A stretch of 61,698 bases of DNA from assembly GCA_045617625.1 (NCBI GenBank), contig JAZLJA010000025.1:1-61698 (forward strand). Direction: 5' to 3'. The stretch comes from Firm-04 sp045617625. Lineage in GTDB: Bacteria; Bacillota; Clostridia; Oscillospirales; Ruminococcaceae. Of the stretch, positions 34,051 to 42,372 are shown one piece after another (the stretch's first letter is position 1; every line of letters starts with the position of its first letter). Both the position numbers and the translations under genes were made by a program. The notes below the pieces were generated by a model. That model was not told the origin of the DNA. It saw only the letters and a list, made by a program, of their open reading frames with translations, and searched no databases.

Positions 34051-34948
34051 CGGCGTTTGCCTCCTCTGTCTCAATCTCGGTGAAATCCTCGACGGTTTCA
34101 TCACTGCCAAAGGCATCAGAAACCTCAGAGAAATCCTCCACAAAGGATTCTTTCTCGGCGGGTGTGTTATTTACGGCTTCGCTGTCAACACTTTCCTCAC
34201 CATCTGCGGATTCGGCAGCATCTTTCTCGTCGCCGTCAAAATCGCGGACACGCTCGCCATTTTCGTCGTAGATACGAAGTTTGCTTGCACCATAATACTG
34301 GTCGCAGACATTTTCTGCGGAAACATCTGATGCACTGTCGTCGTTCAGATCCCACATTTCCTGCTCACCCTCATCACCAAGCAGCGAGGTCATTTCGAGC
34401 AGGTCATAGCCCAAATCGCAGGCATTTTTCGCAAAGTCGATGAGCATTGCAAGGGTCTCATCATCCAGATCGCGCTTCGGAATATAAAGGAAATTGTTGG
34501 TGATATTCAGTTCTGCCAGCAAAATGCCGTTTTTATTCTCATACGCTTTCAACGATTTCGTGTTGAAATGAGCAGTCGCATCCTCGCGCTCCTCGTCGGT
34601 GAGTTCCTCATCGTCATCAAGCCATTCAAACATGGTGACTTCGTGCGGATAAAACGTCATTTCCCGAATTTCACCATACTGCAGGCGGTTGGTGGCAAGA
34701 AATTTTTTGTTGAGCGGGATAAAACGATAGGAAATGCCGATGATTACTGTCGCAAAAGCGTAAAAAATCATCGCAACATTTTTGAGCAGAAAAGCCAGTA
34801 AACAAAACAACAATGCCATCACGATGCACACAATCAGCGATATATTATGATTCTTTTGTTCCGATTCGGCATAAATGCGATAAACGTCATCGAAATCCTT
34901 ATCCGTGAGGGTGCATTTCACTGAGAACAGTTTTTCTTCCTTTGCCAT
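34040..34948 (-). CDS. YcxB-like membrane protein (first of a pair)
   Basis: 302 residues. The N-terminal TLTDKDFDDVYRIYAESEQKN is followed by two TM helices (about 37-75) and a YcxB-like beta region ending LLAELNITNNFLYIPKRDLDDE. A long acidic Asp/Glu/Ser tail (about 200-302) has no predicted fold. Function unknown. It begins 12 bases after gyrB, so it is in the gyr operon, and the paralogous gene overlaps its end. The tail is unusually acidic for a membrane protein. Confidence 0.75.
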   Translation of the reverse strand: MAKEEKLFSVKCTLTDKDFDDVYRIYAESEQKNHNISLIVCIVMALLFCLLAFLLKNVAMIFYAFATVIIGISYRFIPLNKKFLATNRLQYGEIREMTFYPHEVTMFEWLDDDEELTDEEREDATAHFNTKSLKAYENKNGILLAELNITNNFLYIPKRDLDDETLAMLIDFAKNACDLGYDLLEMTSLLGDEGEQEMWDLNDDSASDVSAENVCDQYYGASKLRIYDENGERVRDFDGDEKDAAESADGEESVDSEAVNNTPAEKESFVEDFSEVSDAFGSDETVEDFTEIETEEANADES

Positions 34949-34960
34949 AGCTTTCTCCCA

Positions 34961-36907
34961 TCAAACGTCGAGATTTTCGGCGTATTTTGCGTTATTTTCG
35001 ATAAATTCGCGTCTGGGCTGCACCTTGTCGCCCATGAGAATGGAAACGATCTCGTCTGCTTTCATGGCATCCTCCATCGTCACCTGAATCATGGTGCGGG
35101 TTTCAGGATCCATTGTTGTTTCCCAGAGCTGTGCGGGGTCCATCTCACCAAGACCCTTATACCGCTGCACTTCGACCTTGCCGCCGTTTGCGGTCAGTTC
35201 GGTGATGAAGCGGTCTCGCTCCTCGTCGCTGAAAGCGTAATGATGTTTTTTGCCTTTCGTCACGCGGAACAGCGGCGGCTGTGCGATATAGATATTGCCG
35301 TTTTCGATCAGCGGGCGCATGAAACGGAAGAAAAATGTCAGCAGCAGCGTGCGGATATGGCAACCGTCCACATCGGCATCCGCCATGATGATGACTTTGC
35401 CGTAACGCAGCTTGGTGATGTCGAAATCCTCGCCGATGGAAGTGCCGAGTGCGGTGACAACAGGCTGCAGTTTATCATTGCCGTAAACCTTGTCGATGCG
35501 CACACGCTCGACATTGAGCATTTTGCCCCACAGCGGCAGGATCGCCTGATAGCGTCTGTCTCTGCCTTCTTTTGCGGAACCGCCTGCCGAATCACCCTCG
35601 ACGATATAAATTTCGGTGAATTCCGTATCGCGCTCGGAGCAGTCAGCAAGCTTGCCGGGCAGTGATGCCGATTCCATCGCAGATTTGCGTCTTGCGGTTT
35701 CGCGGGCTTTTTTTGCCGCTTCACGGGCTCTCTGTGCCGCCTGACTTTTCTCAAAGATCGCAGCAGCAACGGTCGGATTTTCTTCTAGGAAATCCATCAG
35801 CTTTTCGCTGACGATCTGCTCGACAAACGGTTTGATCTCGGGGTTTCCGAGTTTGACCTTTGTCTGGCTTTCAAACTGGCAGTCTGTCAGCTTGACGGAA
35901 ATGATCGCCGTCAGACCCTCGCGGACGTCTTCGCCCATGAGTTTGTTGTCATCCTTGAGCAGCCCGAATTTCTTGCCATACTCGTTGATGGTTTTGGTGA
36001 GTGCATTGCGGAAACCGACTTCATGCATACCGCCGTCAACCGTGTGGACATTGTTTGCAAACGAAAGAATCAGCTCGTTATAGCTGTCATTATACTGCAT
36101 GGCGATCTCCACGGAGTTGTCGCCCTTGATGCCGCTGAAATAGATCACCTGATCCGAAAGCGATTCAAGCCCTCTTGTGCGGTGAATGTGGTCGATGAAT
36201 TCGCGGATACCGCCTTCATAGCACATCACTTCATGCTCGATATTTTCGGGATCGCGCGTGTCGCTGATCTCAATGGTCAGCCCTGCATTCAGAAACGCCT
36301 GCTCGCGCATCCGCTTGAGCAAAGTCTCATAGCTGTAAACGGTGGTTTCCTCGAAAATCGACGCATCTGCTTTGAATGTGACAGATGTACCGTGCTTGTC
36401 GGTATCGCCTGTCATTTCAAGCTGTTTGTCATATTTTCCGCGCTCAAACCGCTGGAAATAGCTGTGTTTGCCATCCCAGACAGTCAGCTCCAGCCATTCC
36501 GAGAGTGCATTGACCACCGATGCGCCCACGCCGTGCAAACCGCCCGCGACCTTATATCCGCCGCCGCCGAATTTGCCGCCTGCGTGCAGCACGGTATAAA
36601 CGACCGTTGCCGCCGAGATGCCCTCCTTCGGGTGAATACCCACGGGAATGCCTCTGCCGTTATCGGTGACACGAATCAGGTCGCCCTCAAGAATTTCCAC
36701 GGTGATATGGGTGCAGTATCCTGCCAGAGCCTCGTCGATGGAGTTATCGACGGTCTCATAAACCAGATGATGCAGACCACCCACACCTGTGGTGCCGATA
36801 TACATACCCGGACGTTTTCTGACAGCTTCCAGACCCTCCAGCACCTGAATCTGACTTTCGTCATATTGTTCGGTGACCGGTCGGTTATTCAGCATTTCTT
36901 CGCTCAT
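34961..36907 (-). CDS. gyrB: DNA gyrase subunit B
   Basis: 648 residues, standard for Gram-positive GyrB. GHKL ATPase domain with DNSIDEALAG, DNGRGIPVGIHP and GGLHGVGASVVNALS. The transducer follows, then the TOPRIM region EGDSAGGSAKEGRDRRYQA with ADADVDGCHIRTLL, and the C-terminus VQPRREFIENNAK. Supplies ATP-driven strand passage with GyrA. AAAGGAGA lies 10 bases before the ATG. remB is upstream with a 69-base gap. Confidence 0.98.
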   Translation of the reverse strand: MSEEMLNNRPVTEQYDESQIQVLEGLEAVRKRPGMYIGTTGVGGLHHLVYETVDNSIDEALAGYCTHITVEILEGDLIRVTDNGRGIPVGIHPKEGISAATVVYTVLHAGGKFGGGGYKVAGGLHGVGASVVNALSEWLELTVWDGKHSYFQRFERGKYDKQLEMTGDTDKHGTSVTFKADASIFEETTVYSYETLLKRMREQAFLNAGLTIEISDTRDPENIEHEVMCYEGGIREFIDHIHRTRGLESLSDQVIYFSGIKGDNSVEIAMQYNDSYNELILSFANNVHTVDGGMHEVGFRNALTKTINEYGKKFGLLKDDNKLMGEDVREGLTAIISVKLTDCQFESQTKVKLGNPEIKPFVEQIVSEKLMDFLEENPTVAAAIFEKSQAAQRAREAAKKARETARRKSAMESASLPGKLADCSERDTEFTEIYIVEGDSAGGSAKEGRDRRYQAILPLWGKMLNVERVRIDKVYGNDKLQPVVTALGTSIGEDFDITKLRYGKVIIMADADVDGCHIRTLLLTFFFRFMRPLIENGNIYIAQPPLFRVTKGKKHHYAFSDEERDRFITELTANGGKVEVQRYKGLGEMDPAQLWETTMDPETRTMIQVTMEDAMKADEIVSILMGDKVQPRREFIENNAKYAENLDV

Positions 36908-36976
36908 AGCTCTATAATCTCCTTTGCGTCGAAAGGTTTTTTCGCATTTTAAAAAATATTGGCTCCGAATAGCAGT

Positions 36977-37231
36977 TTATACAGGTTTGAGGGCACGCTT
37001 TCGGAGCGTGGATGCAGAAATCGGTGAAATATACGCACTTTCGCCCTCATCGTCGATGCAAAGCACAAAGCTTTTCGGCATATCTTCCGAAATGGTGACG
37101 ATTCGATTTTGCTGCTCCAAACGGTTGAGCATCAAACGGGTGTCCTGCCCGATGGTGGTATTTTCGAGATCAAAAATGCCCACAACCGTGCTGTCATGAA
37201 CAGAGATCTGCTCGCCAAGGTGAATATACAT
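36977..37231 (-). CDS. remB: RemB/YaaB-like extracellular matrix regulator (DUF370)
   Basis: 84 residues from MYIHLGEQISVHDSTVVGIFDLENT, the conserved opening of RemB/YaaB (DUF370-related). It lies between recF and gyrB exactly as in Bacillus subtilis, where RemB contributes to control of matrix genes. GAAAGGA is 12 bases upstream of the ATG at 37231; the longer frame from 37297 is not supported. Probably a small DNA-binding protein; its target genes here are unknown. Confidence 0.88.
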   Translation of the reverse strand: MYIHLGEQISVHDSTVVGIFDLENTTIGQDTRLMLNRLEQQNRIVTISEDMPKSFVLCIDDEGESAYISPISASTLRKRALKPV

Positions 37232-37254
37232 GAGTGGCACGCATCCTTTCGCCG

Positions 37255-38391
37255 TTACGCCGTCACACAGCCGTCCTCCACATGAAAAACCGCACATTCC
37301 GACGCTTTTTGCATTTCCGACGCTTTGCCGAGTGCCTCGGCATGGCAGGCGGTCAGAAAAACCTGCATATCTTCGATGATGTCGTAAACAAGGTTTTGAC
37401 GATGCTCATCCAGTTCGCCCATGACGTCATCGAGCAAAATAATCGGTGTTTCGTCTTTTTTATCGCAGAAAACCGCCGCCTGTGCGAGTTTCAGCACCAG
37501 TGCGGTACTTTTCTGCTGTCCCTGCGAGCCGAATTCCCGCACGGAAAGTCCCCCGATTTTGCAGGAAAAATCATCTCTGCCCGCACCCTTGCCCGTAAAT
37601 CCGAGACGAATGTCGTCATCCTGCGATTTTTTAAGTTGCTCAAAATAATAAGTCTGCATTTCGGCAGTGGGGCGTTCGGGGATCTCAGAATTTGAAAAGA
37701 TATTGGAATGATACGTAATTGCGAGTTTTTCCTTGCCCTCCGTGATAGAGCCGTAAAGCTCCGCACAGACTTTCGCAAGCTGCTTCACATAGGCAAAGCG
37801 CAGACAGGTGAGCAGACTGCCGTGCATGGCGATCTGAAAATCCCAGTCGTCGAGTTCGCTTTTCGATGCATTTCCGTAAGCGATCTGTTTCAGCACGGCA
37901 TTGCGCTGTGCTGTCAGCTGGTCAAACCGTTTGAGGCATCCCAGCATGGCAGGTGTGATCTGTGACCCGCACAGATCCATGAAAGCACGGCGTTTTTCGG
38001 GGCCTCCGCGGATATATTCGCGGTCATCGGGAGAAAACACCACGCACTGAAACTGCGAAAATAGCTTTGTTCCGCCGACGATCGGCACACGGTTGAGCAG
38101 AATTTTCTTCTGTCTGCCCTCTCCGCGCTGCATCCGCATTTCGATCTCCTGCACCCGCTTTTTATCCTGAAACCGCAGTTTTACGTGCATTGCAGGCATT
38201 TTCAGGTGAATCAGATCACGGTCTTTTGTGCCGCGAAAGCTGCGGCAGCCCGTGCAGATCCAAACCGATTCCAGCAGATTCGTTTTGCCCTGCGCGTTGT
38301 TCCCGAGAATCAGATTCAGCGAGGGATGTGCTTCAAGCTGCACTCCGCGCAGATTTTTATAGCCGTCGGCTTCCAATGATAATACACGCAT
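37255..38391 (-). CDS. recF: DNA replication and repair protein RecF
   Basis: 378 residues. Walker A GNNAQGKTNLLESVW after MRVLSLEADGYKNLRG, RecF signature region FGSQGQQKSTALVLKLA, and Walker B PIILLDDVMGELD. An SMC-like ATPase that loads RecA at gaps. There is no clear RBS; the ATG is 9 bases after the yaaA stop, so it probably depends on coupling. Confidence 0.96.
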   Translation of the reverse strand: MRVLSLEADGYKNLRGVQLEAHPSLNLILGNNAQGKTNLLESVWICTGCRSFRGTKDRDLIHLKMPAMHVKLRFQDKKRVQEIEMRMQRGEGRQKKILLNRVPIVGGTKLFSQFQCVVFSPDDREYIRGGPEKRRAFMDLCGSQITPAMLGCLKRFDQLTAQRNAVLKQIAYGNASKSELDDWDFQIAMHGSLLTCLRFAYVKQLAKVCAELYGSITEGKEKLAITYHSNIFSNSEIPERPTAEMQTYYFEQLKKSQDDDIRLGFTGKGAGRDDFSCKIGGLSVREFGSQGQQKSTALVLKLAQAAVFCDKKDETPIILLDDVMGELDEHRQNLVYDIIEDMQVFLTACHAEALGKASEMQKASECAVFHVEDGCVTA

Positions 38392-38400
38392 ATACGTGAT

Positions 38401-38643
38401 TTATGCTTCATCAACGGGTGCTTTGACGGTCACTTCAAATGCTTCGACCGCGACCACATCACCGTTGCGGATCTTTTTGCCTCGCATGGTACACACTTCA
38501 CCGTTGACGCGGACAAGCCCTTTTTGAATGATTTCCTTTGCAAATCCGCCCGTATCCGTCAAGCCCGCAAGCTTCAAAAGCTGTTCCAGCTTGATGAACG
38601 GTGTGTGGATTTCCGTGATGATACGTTCAATTTCCTGTGCCAT
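38401..38643 (-). CDS. yaaA: S4-domain RNA-binding protein YaaA
   Basis: 80 residues: IKLEQLLKLAGLTDTGGFAK and QKGLVRVNGEVCTMRGKKIR form an S4 RNA-binding module. Sits between dnaN and recF, the standard place of yaaA in Firmicutes. It is thought to act on ribosome or RNA targets; exact function unknown. GAAAGGA precedes the ATG. Confidence 0.93.
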   Translation of the reverse strand: MAQEIERIITEIHTPFIKLEQLLKLAGLTDTGGFAKEIIQKGLVRVNGEVCTMRGKKIRNGDVVAVEAFEVTVKAPVDEA

Positions 38644-38668
38644 AGTGCGGCTTCCTTTCGATGTTGAA

Positions 38669-39778
38669 TTATCGTCTCACCTGCACGGGCATGATGACCG
38701 CGATGCTGCCGTCACCGTCTGCTTCCATCACCTTGACAGCGCGGTTTGCGGCAGTGAGGAAAATACGGACACGGTCGCTCTGCACGGCACGCACTGCTTC
38801 GAGCAGATAACGGTTATTAAATCCGATGACCATTTTTTCGCCCGTCATATCGCAGGAGATCTGGTCATCAACGCTGCCCACGACATTCTGACAGCTGATC
38901 AGCACTCTGTCCTCCTCGAATTGGAAGCGCACGGCTGTCTTATTCTTCTCGGAAATCAGCAGCGAGCAGCGTTCGAGGCTGTCGATCAGTTCGCGGCGGC
39001 TGACCGTGACTTCCGCCTTTTGATCCACAGGAATGCTGCGGCGGTAGTCGATGAAATCGCCTGCCAAAAGTCTTGTATATACGAGATATTTGTGAATTTC
39101 AAAAATCGCATGATGCTGGTCAAGGCGGATGATGCAGGGATTCTCGTTTTTCTCATCTTCCTCCAGCAAATGCTCGATCTCACGCAGTGCTTTTGCAGGC
39201 ACGACAAATTTCATCGGTTCCTGATTCGGCAGCGGTTCGCTTCTGAGTGCCATGCGATAATTATCCAGAGCCACGATATTCAGCGTATCACTTGCAATTT
39301 CGATTTGCTCACCCGTGAAAACAGGTTTCGTCTCATCGAGAGAAACGGCATAGATGGTCTGGTCGATCATATTTTTCAGCAGATTCTGTGGAATCACTGC
39401 ACCCTGCTGCTGTTCGATGCTGGGCAGTTCGGGATATTCATCTGCATTCATGCCTGCAAGCTGACATTCCGTGCCGCCGCCCTGAATCGTGATCTTCAGG
39501 TGTTCATCTGTTTCGATGGAAAGGATCCCGTCGGGCATTCTGCGGACAACTTCAGAGAAAAGTCTGCTGTCCACGAGCAAAACGCCTTCTTCAAGGCACA
39601 CGGCGGGAATCTGGGTGCGGATGCCGAGTTCAAGGTCGTAGCCTGTCAGTTCGAGCTCCTGTCCTTTTGCTTCCAAGCGGATGGCGGACAGTGCTTCAAG
39701 CGGTGTTTTCATGCTGGTTGCTTTGCCGACATTCGGCAGAACTTCACAAAGGTCAGCTTTCTGGCAAGTAAATTTCAT
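38669..39778 (-). CDS. dnaN: DNA polymerase III subunit beta (sliding clamp)
   Basis: 369 residues. The three-domain clamp begins MKFTCQKADLCEVLPNVGKA and ends SIAVIMPVQVRR, the conserved MP-hR terminus. It encircles DNA and tethers polymerase and mismatch-repair proteins. The frame is open upstream through the origin to 40234, but MKFTCQ at 39778, with AAAGGA upstream, is the family start. Separated from dnaA by the 645-base origin region. Confidence 0.97.
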   Translation of the reverse strand: MKFTCQKADLCEVLPNVGKATSMKTPLEALSAIRLEAKGQELELTGYDLELGIRTQIPAVCLEEGVLLVDSRLFSEVVRRMPDGILSIETDEHLKITIQGGGTECQLAGMNADEYPELPSIEQQQGAVIPQNLLKNMIDQTIYAVSLDETKPVFTGEQIEIASDTLNIVALDNYRMALRSEPLPNQEPMKFVVPAKALREIEHLLEEDEKNENPCIIRLDQHHAIFEIHKYLVYTRLLAGDFIDYRRSIPVDQKAEVTVSRRELIDSLERCSLLISEKNKTAVRFQFEEDRVLISCQNVVGSVDDQISCDMTGEKMVIGFNNRYLLEAVRAVQSDRVRIFLTAANRAVKVMEADGDGSIAVIMPVQVRR

Positions 39779-39880
39779 AACGCAAAAAATCCTTTCTGAT
39801 GATGTGATGCATTTCTCTGCAAACCACAGCTGCACTGTTGCATTCGTTGCATTCTGAATATGAATGTGAATAATTAAATT

Positions 39881-39908
39881 TAGTAGTAGCAGTAGGGGGT
39901 GTGGAAAA
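39881..39908. promoter_or_regulatory. DnaA-trio plus GC cluster plus DnaA box (basal unwinding element)
   Basis: TAGTAGTAGCAGTAG (39881-39895), GGGG (39896-39899), TGTGGAAAA (39900-39908). The AT-rich stretch 39865-39880 on the trio side is the predicted melting site. Confidence 0.85.
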
Positions 39909-40198
39909 GTTGACATTCCGGATCGTGCATCACGGTTTTCGCACATTGTCGGAAAAAAAGCGGTTTGATTCCGCCGCTGATTTCTCAACACGGGGCATTT
40001 GAAAAAATATGGAAAAGTGGAAAGGCTTTCAACAGCAGAAATACGGGTGGAGAGTGTGGAAACGCGGTAAAAGATTGTGGAAAACTCTGTGGAAATTGTG
40101 AATACGGAGAGTATATTCGGAAGTTTTCCACATTTCGCCCTCGAAACGGGGTGGAAAACGGAAAAAACAGCGATTTTGCGGTACCGTTTTTCCACACA

Positions 40199-40220
40199 CT
40201 TTTCAACATCTGTTGAAAAG
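40199..40220. repeat. 22-base palindrome in the origin region
   Basis: Arms CTTTTCAACA (40199-40208) and TGTTGAAAAG (40211-40220) with a 2-base centre. Could be a protein-binding site or a hairpin in the dnaA-dnaN transcript; no T run follows on the minus strand. Confidence 0.75.
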
Positions 40221-40423
40221 CAGAGGGTGTTCAAAGTTTGCAGCTTGGAATATCAGAGCAGATTTCTCCTAAAAGTTGATTTTGCATCCGCCCGATTTTG
40301 GTTTCCGAATCCGCAGATTTTGTTATATCCGCGAACAGCTGTGGAGAACATGGGACAAGTTTTGGCGAGAGTGCCAAAATCCATATACTATTTATAATGT
40401 GGAAAAAGCGTGTTTCTCAGATA

Positions 40424-41782
40424 TCATTTTCCGCCCGCATCACGGACAGTTTTGGCGATCGTGTCGATCGTGTCACGAAGATTGGAATCACGCTTCAGAT
40501 TTGCTTCAACATTGTTAACAGCGTACACGATCGTGGAATGATCTCTGCCGCCGAACTCTGTGCCGATGGAAGTGAGCGGCAGGTCGGTGGTTGCACGCAC
40601 GATATAGATGGCGACTTTTCGTGCCGTGGAGATCTGGGAAGCGCGTTTGTTCGAGCGGATATCTTCCGGCGAAACGCCATAGACATTGGAAACCTCTGCG
40701 ATGATGCGTTCCACGGTGATCGGCACGGGCTGATCGTCGATGAGGATATCACGGATGACGTTTTGTGCCATTGTAATGGAAGGCGATGAACCTGCCAGCG
40801 TTTTGAGTGCTTTGAGCTTCTTGACTGCACCCTCCAGCTGACGGATATTGGATTTCAGTCGGTTTGCGATAAATTCCGCCACTTCATCGGGGATATTGAG
40901 TTCAAGAAGTTCGGCTTTGCGGCGGATGATCGCGATTCTGGTTTCAAATTCGGGGGTGGCGATATCAGCGATCAGACCCGATTCAAAACGGCTGCGAATA
41001 CGCTCCTCCAGAATTTTGATATCCTTTGGCGGGCGGTCAGAGGTGAGGACGATCTGTTTGCCTGCGCTGTGCAGGATATTGAACGTGTGGAAAAATTCCT
41101 CCTGCGTTGCCTCTTTGCCGCCGATAAACTGCACATCGTCCACGAGCAGCACATCGGCACTGCGATATTTCTCGTGGAATTTGGTGGTATCTTTTTTGAG
41201 GTTGATGCTTTCGATCAGCTCATTTGCAAAGGTTTCGCCCGTGACGTAAATGATGTTCAGATCGGGATTGCGTTTGAGCATTTCGTGCGAGATCGCGTGG
41301 ATCAGGTGCGTTTTGCCCAGTCCGGGAGGACCGTAGATGAAAAGCGGGTTATAGGGGCTGTCACCTTTTGCGACGCTGTTGCACGCTGCATAGGCAAATT
41401 CGTTGGAACTGCCCACGATGAATGTATCAAACGTATAGGCATATTCGCCGTTATCGAAGCTTTTTTCCAGCTCCGACTGGATTTCATCGAGTGCCTCCTG
41501 CGAGACGAGTTCGGCATTTTGTTTTTCTTCCACGGTGATGACGCGGAGATTGACGGGAAAACCAAGCGTTGCTTCAAAAGCATCCAGCAGCAGATTTTTA
41601 TATTTGTTGCCGAGAATCACATCTTTTTGAAATTCTGACTGGCAATAAAATACAGCATCGTTGCCTTCCAGCCCGACGGGTTCCAGCGCATCGAGCCAAA
41701 GTTTGCGGGGGACATCACCGAGACCGCCTTCATTGGTGCAATATTGTTTGACAGCCTCAAAGACCTCTGCAAAGGAGTTCAT
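40424..41782 (-). CDS. dnaA: Chromosomal replication initiator protein DnaA
   Basis: 452 residues, all four domains. Domain I about 1-80; a short domain II; AAA+ domain III with Walker A GPPGLGKT (151-158), Walker B VLLVDDVQF, sensor I LTSDRPP and initiator-specific helix; domain IV with the DNA-binding signature GTEFGGRDHSTIVYA. Binds the boxes just downstream of its own gene. The ATG at 41782 has AAAAGGA upstream; the frame extends to 41812 without support. Promoter at 41884-41912. Confidence 0.98.
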   Translation of the reverse strand: MNSFAEVFEAVKQYCTNEGGLGDVPRKLWLDALEPVGLEGNDAVFYCQSEFQKDVILGNKYKNLLLDAFEATLGFPVNLRVITVEEKQNAELVSQEALDEIQSELEKSFDNGEYAYTFDTFIVGSSNEFAYAACNSVAKGDSPYNPLFIYGPPGLGKTHLIHAISHEMLKRNPDLNIIYVTGETFANELIESINLKKDTTKFHEKYRSADVLLVDDVQFIGGKEATQEEFFHTFNILHSAGKQIVLTSDRPPKDIKILEERIRSRFESGLIADIATPEFETRIAIIRRKAELLELNIPDEVAEFIANRLKSNIRQLEGAVKKLKALKTLAGSSPSITMAQNVIRDILIDDQPVPITVERIIAEVSNVYGVSPEDIRSNKRASQISTARKVAIYIVRATTDLPLTSIGTEFGGRDHSTIVYAVNNVEANLKRDSNLRDTIDTIAKTVRDAGGK

Positions 41783-41883
41783 AAGCGATACACATCCTTT
41801 TCTGTTCATCAAAAATCAGATGCGGAGAGAATATCATCTGCAAAAGGGCATAGCTATCCCCTCCGTAATTCTATACATTATAT

Positions 41884-41912
41884 AGTATAGCATATCCCGA
41901 ATAAAATAGCAA
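41884..41912 (-). promoter_or_regulatory. dnaA promoter
   Basis: Minus strand: TTGCTA (41907-41912), 17-base spacer, TATACT (41884-41889) with TG in extended -10 position; about 95 bases of leader to dnaA. Confidence 0.78.
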
Positions 41913-42272
41913 GCGAAAACGGAAAAACTGGAAAATCAACCAAATATTGAAAATGGAAAAAGAAATTTTTGAAATCGCTCTTTTTATGCGCGTGTTTGTG
42001 TGATTTTCGGGTGCGACGCATCACGTTTTTTAATCGTGCGGGCAAGGGCATCCGATGGTCAGATCAGAACAAATATCTGCGTGATGCGGATACACACAAT
42101 GCAGCGATGGAAAACACTTCGTATGATAGCCGTTTTGTGCGAAAATCACTTTTTTGCAGCAGAAAAATCAGCACCTTGACGAATTTATCTTCCAAGTGTA
42201 ACTTTTTCCTTCGGCATTTCGTTATTCATAAATAGACGGATAGATATTTTTTGAAGAAAATGCAAAAAGGGC

Positions 42273-42301
42273 TTGTAAAACTGAAAAAAATATAGTATAA
42301 T
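42273..42301 (+). promoter_or_regulatory. Promoter of the YfhO-like gene
   Basis: TTGTAA (42273-42278), 17-base spacer, TATAAT (42296-42301). Confidence 0.8.
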
Positions 42302-42305
42302 AAAT

Positions 42306-42348
42306 CTGTCTGTAAATCTGCGGATGCACTTCCAATGCATCCGGACAG
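42306..42348 (+). promoter_or_regulatory. Leader stem-loop before the YfhO-like gene
   Basis: CGGATGCA (42321-42328) / TGCATCCG (42336-42343) with a 7-base loop, extendable by CTGTC (42306-42310) / GACAG (42344-42348) across a one-sided bulge. It begins right at the predicted transcript start, so it may be a 5' protective or regulatory hairpin. Confidence 0.5.
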
Positions 42349-42372
42349 AAAAAAGAATGGAGGACGAACTCA

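Larger units (their letters stand above)
39779..40423. other. oriC: Chromosomal replication origin region between dnaA and dnaN
   Basis: 645 bases without a gene. It contains at least nine DnaA-box-like 9-mers: TGTGAATAA at 39865-39873 is a perfect consensus (reverse complement TTATTCACA). TGTGGAAAA occurs at 39900, 40076 and 40398; TTTTCCACA at 40124 and 40188; and variants at 40055, 40088, 40097 and 40340. Next to the box at 39900 lie a GGGG cluster and the DnaA-trio TAGTAGTAGCAGTAG (39881-39895) bordering AT-rich DNA. This is the architecture of the Bacillus basal unwinding system. A 22-base palindrome lies at 40199-40220. Confidence 0.88.
41783..42372. other. Intergenic region between divergent dnaA and yfhO-like genes
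   Basis: 590 AT-rich bases. It contains the dnaA promoter (minus) and the promoter and leader hairpin of the downstream membrane-protein gene (plus). I see no rpmH, rnpA or RNase P gene here and no dense DnaA boxes. The middle part (about 41940-42240) shows no feature I can support. Confidence 0.65.

Noticed and set aside
38528..39799. 423-codon plus-strand open frame opposite dnaN
   Set aside because: Antisense shadow of dnaN without RBS or family features.
41969..42235. 88-codon plus-strand open frame between dnaA and the YfhO-like gene
   Set aside because: Non-ATG start, no RBS, Phe/Cys/Arg-rich composition typical of AT-rich non-coding DNA.
41783..42372. rpmH-rnpA genes expected beside dnaA
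   Set aside because: No L34- or RnpA-like sequence in either strand of this interval.
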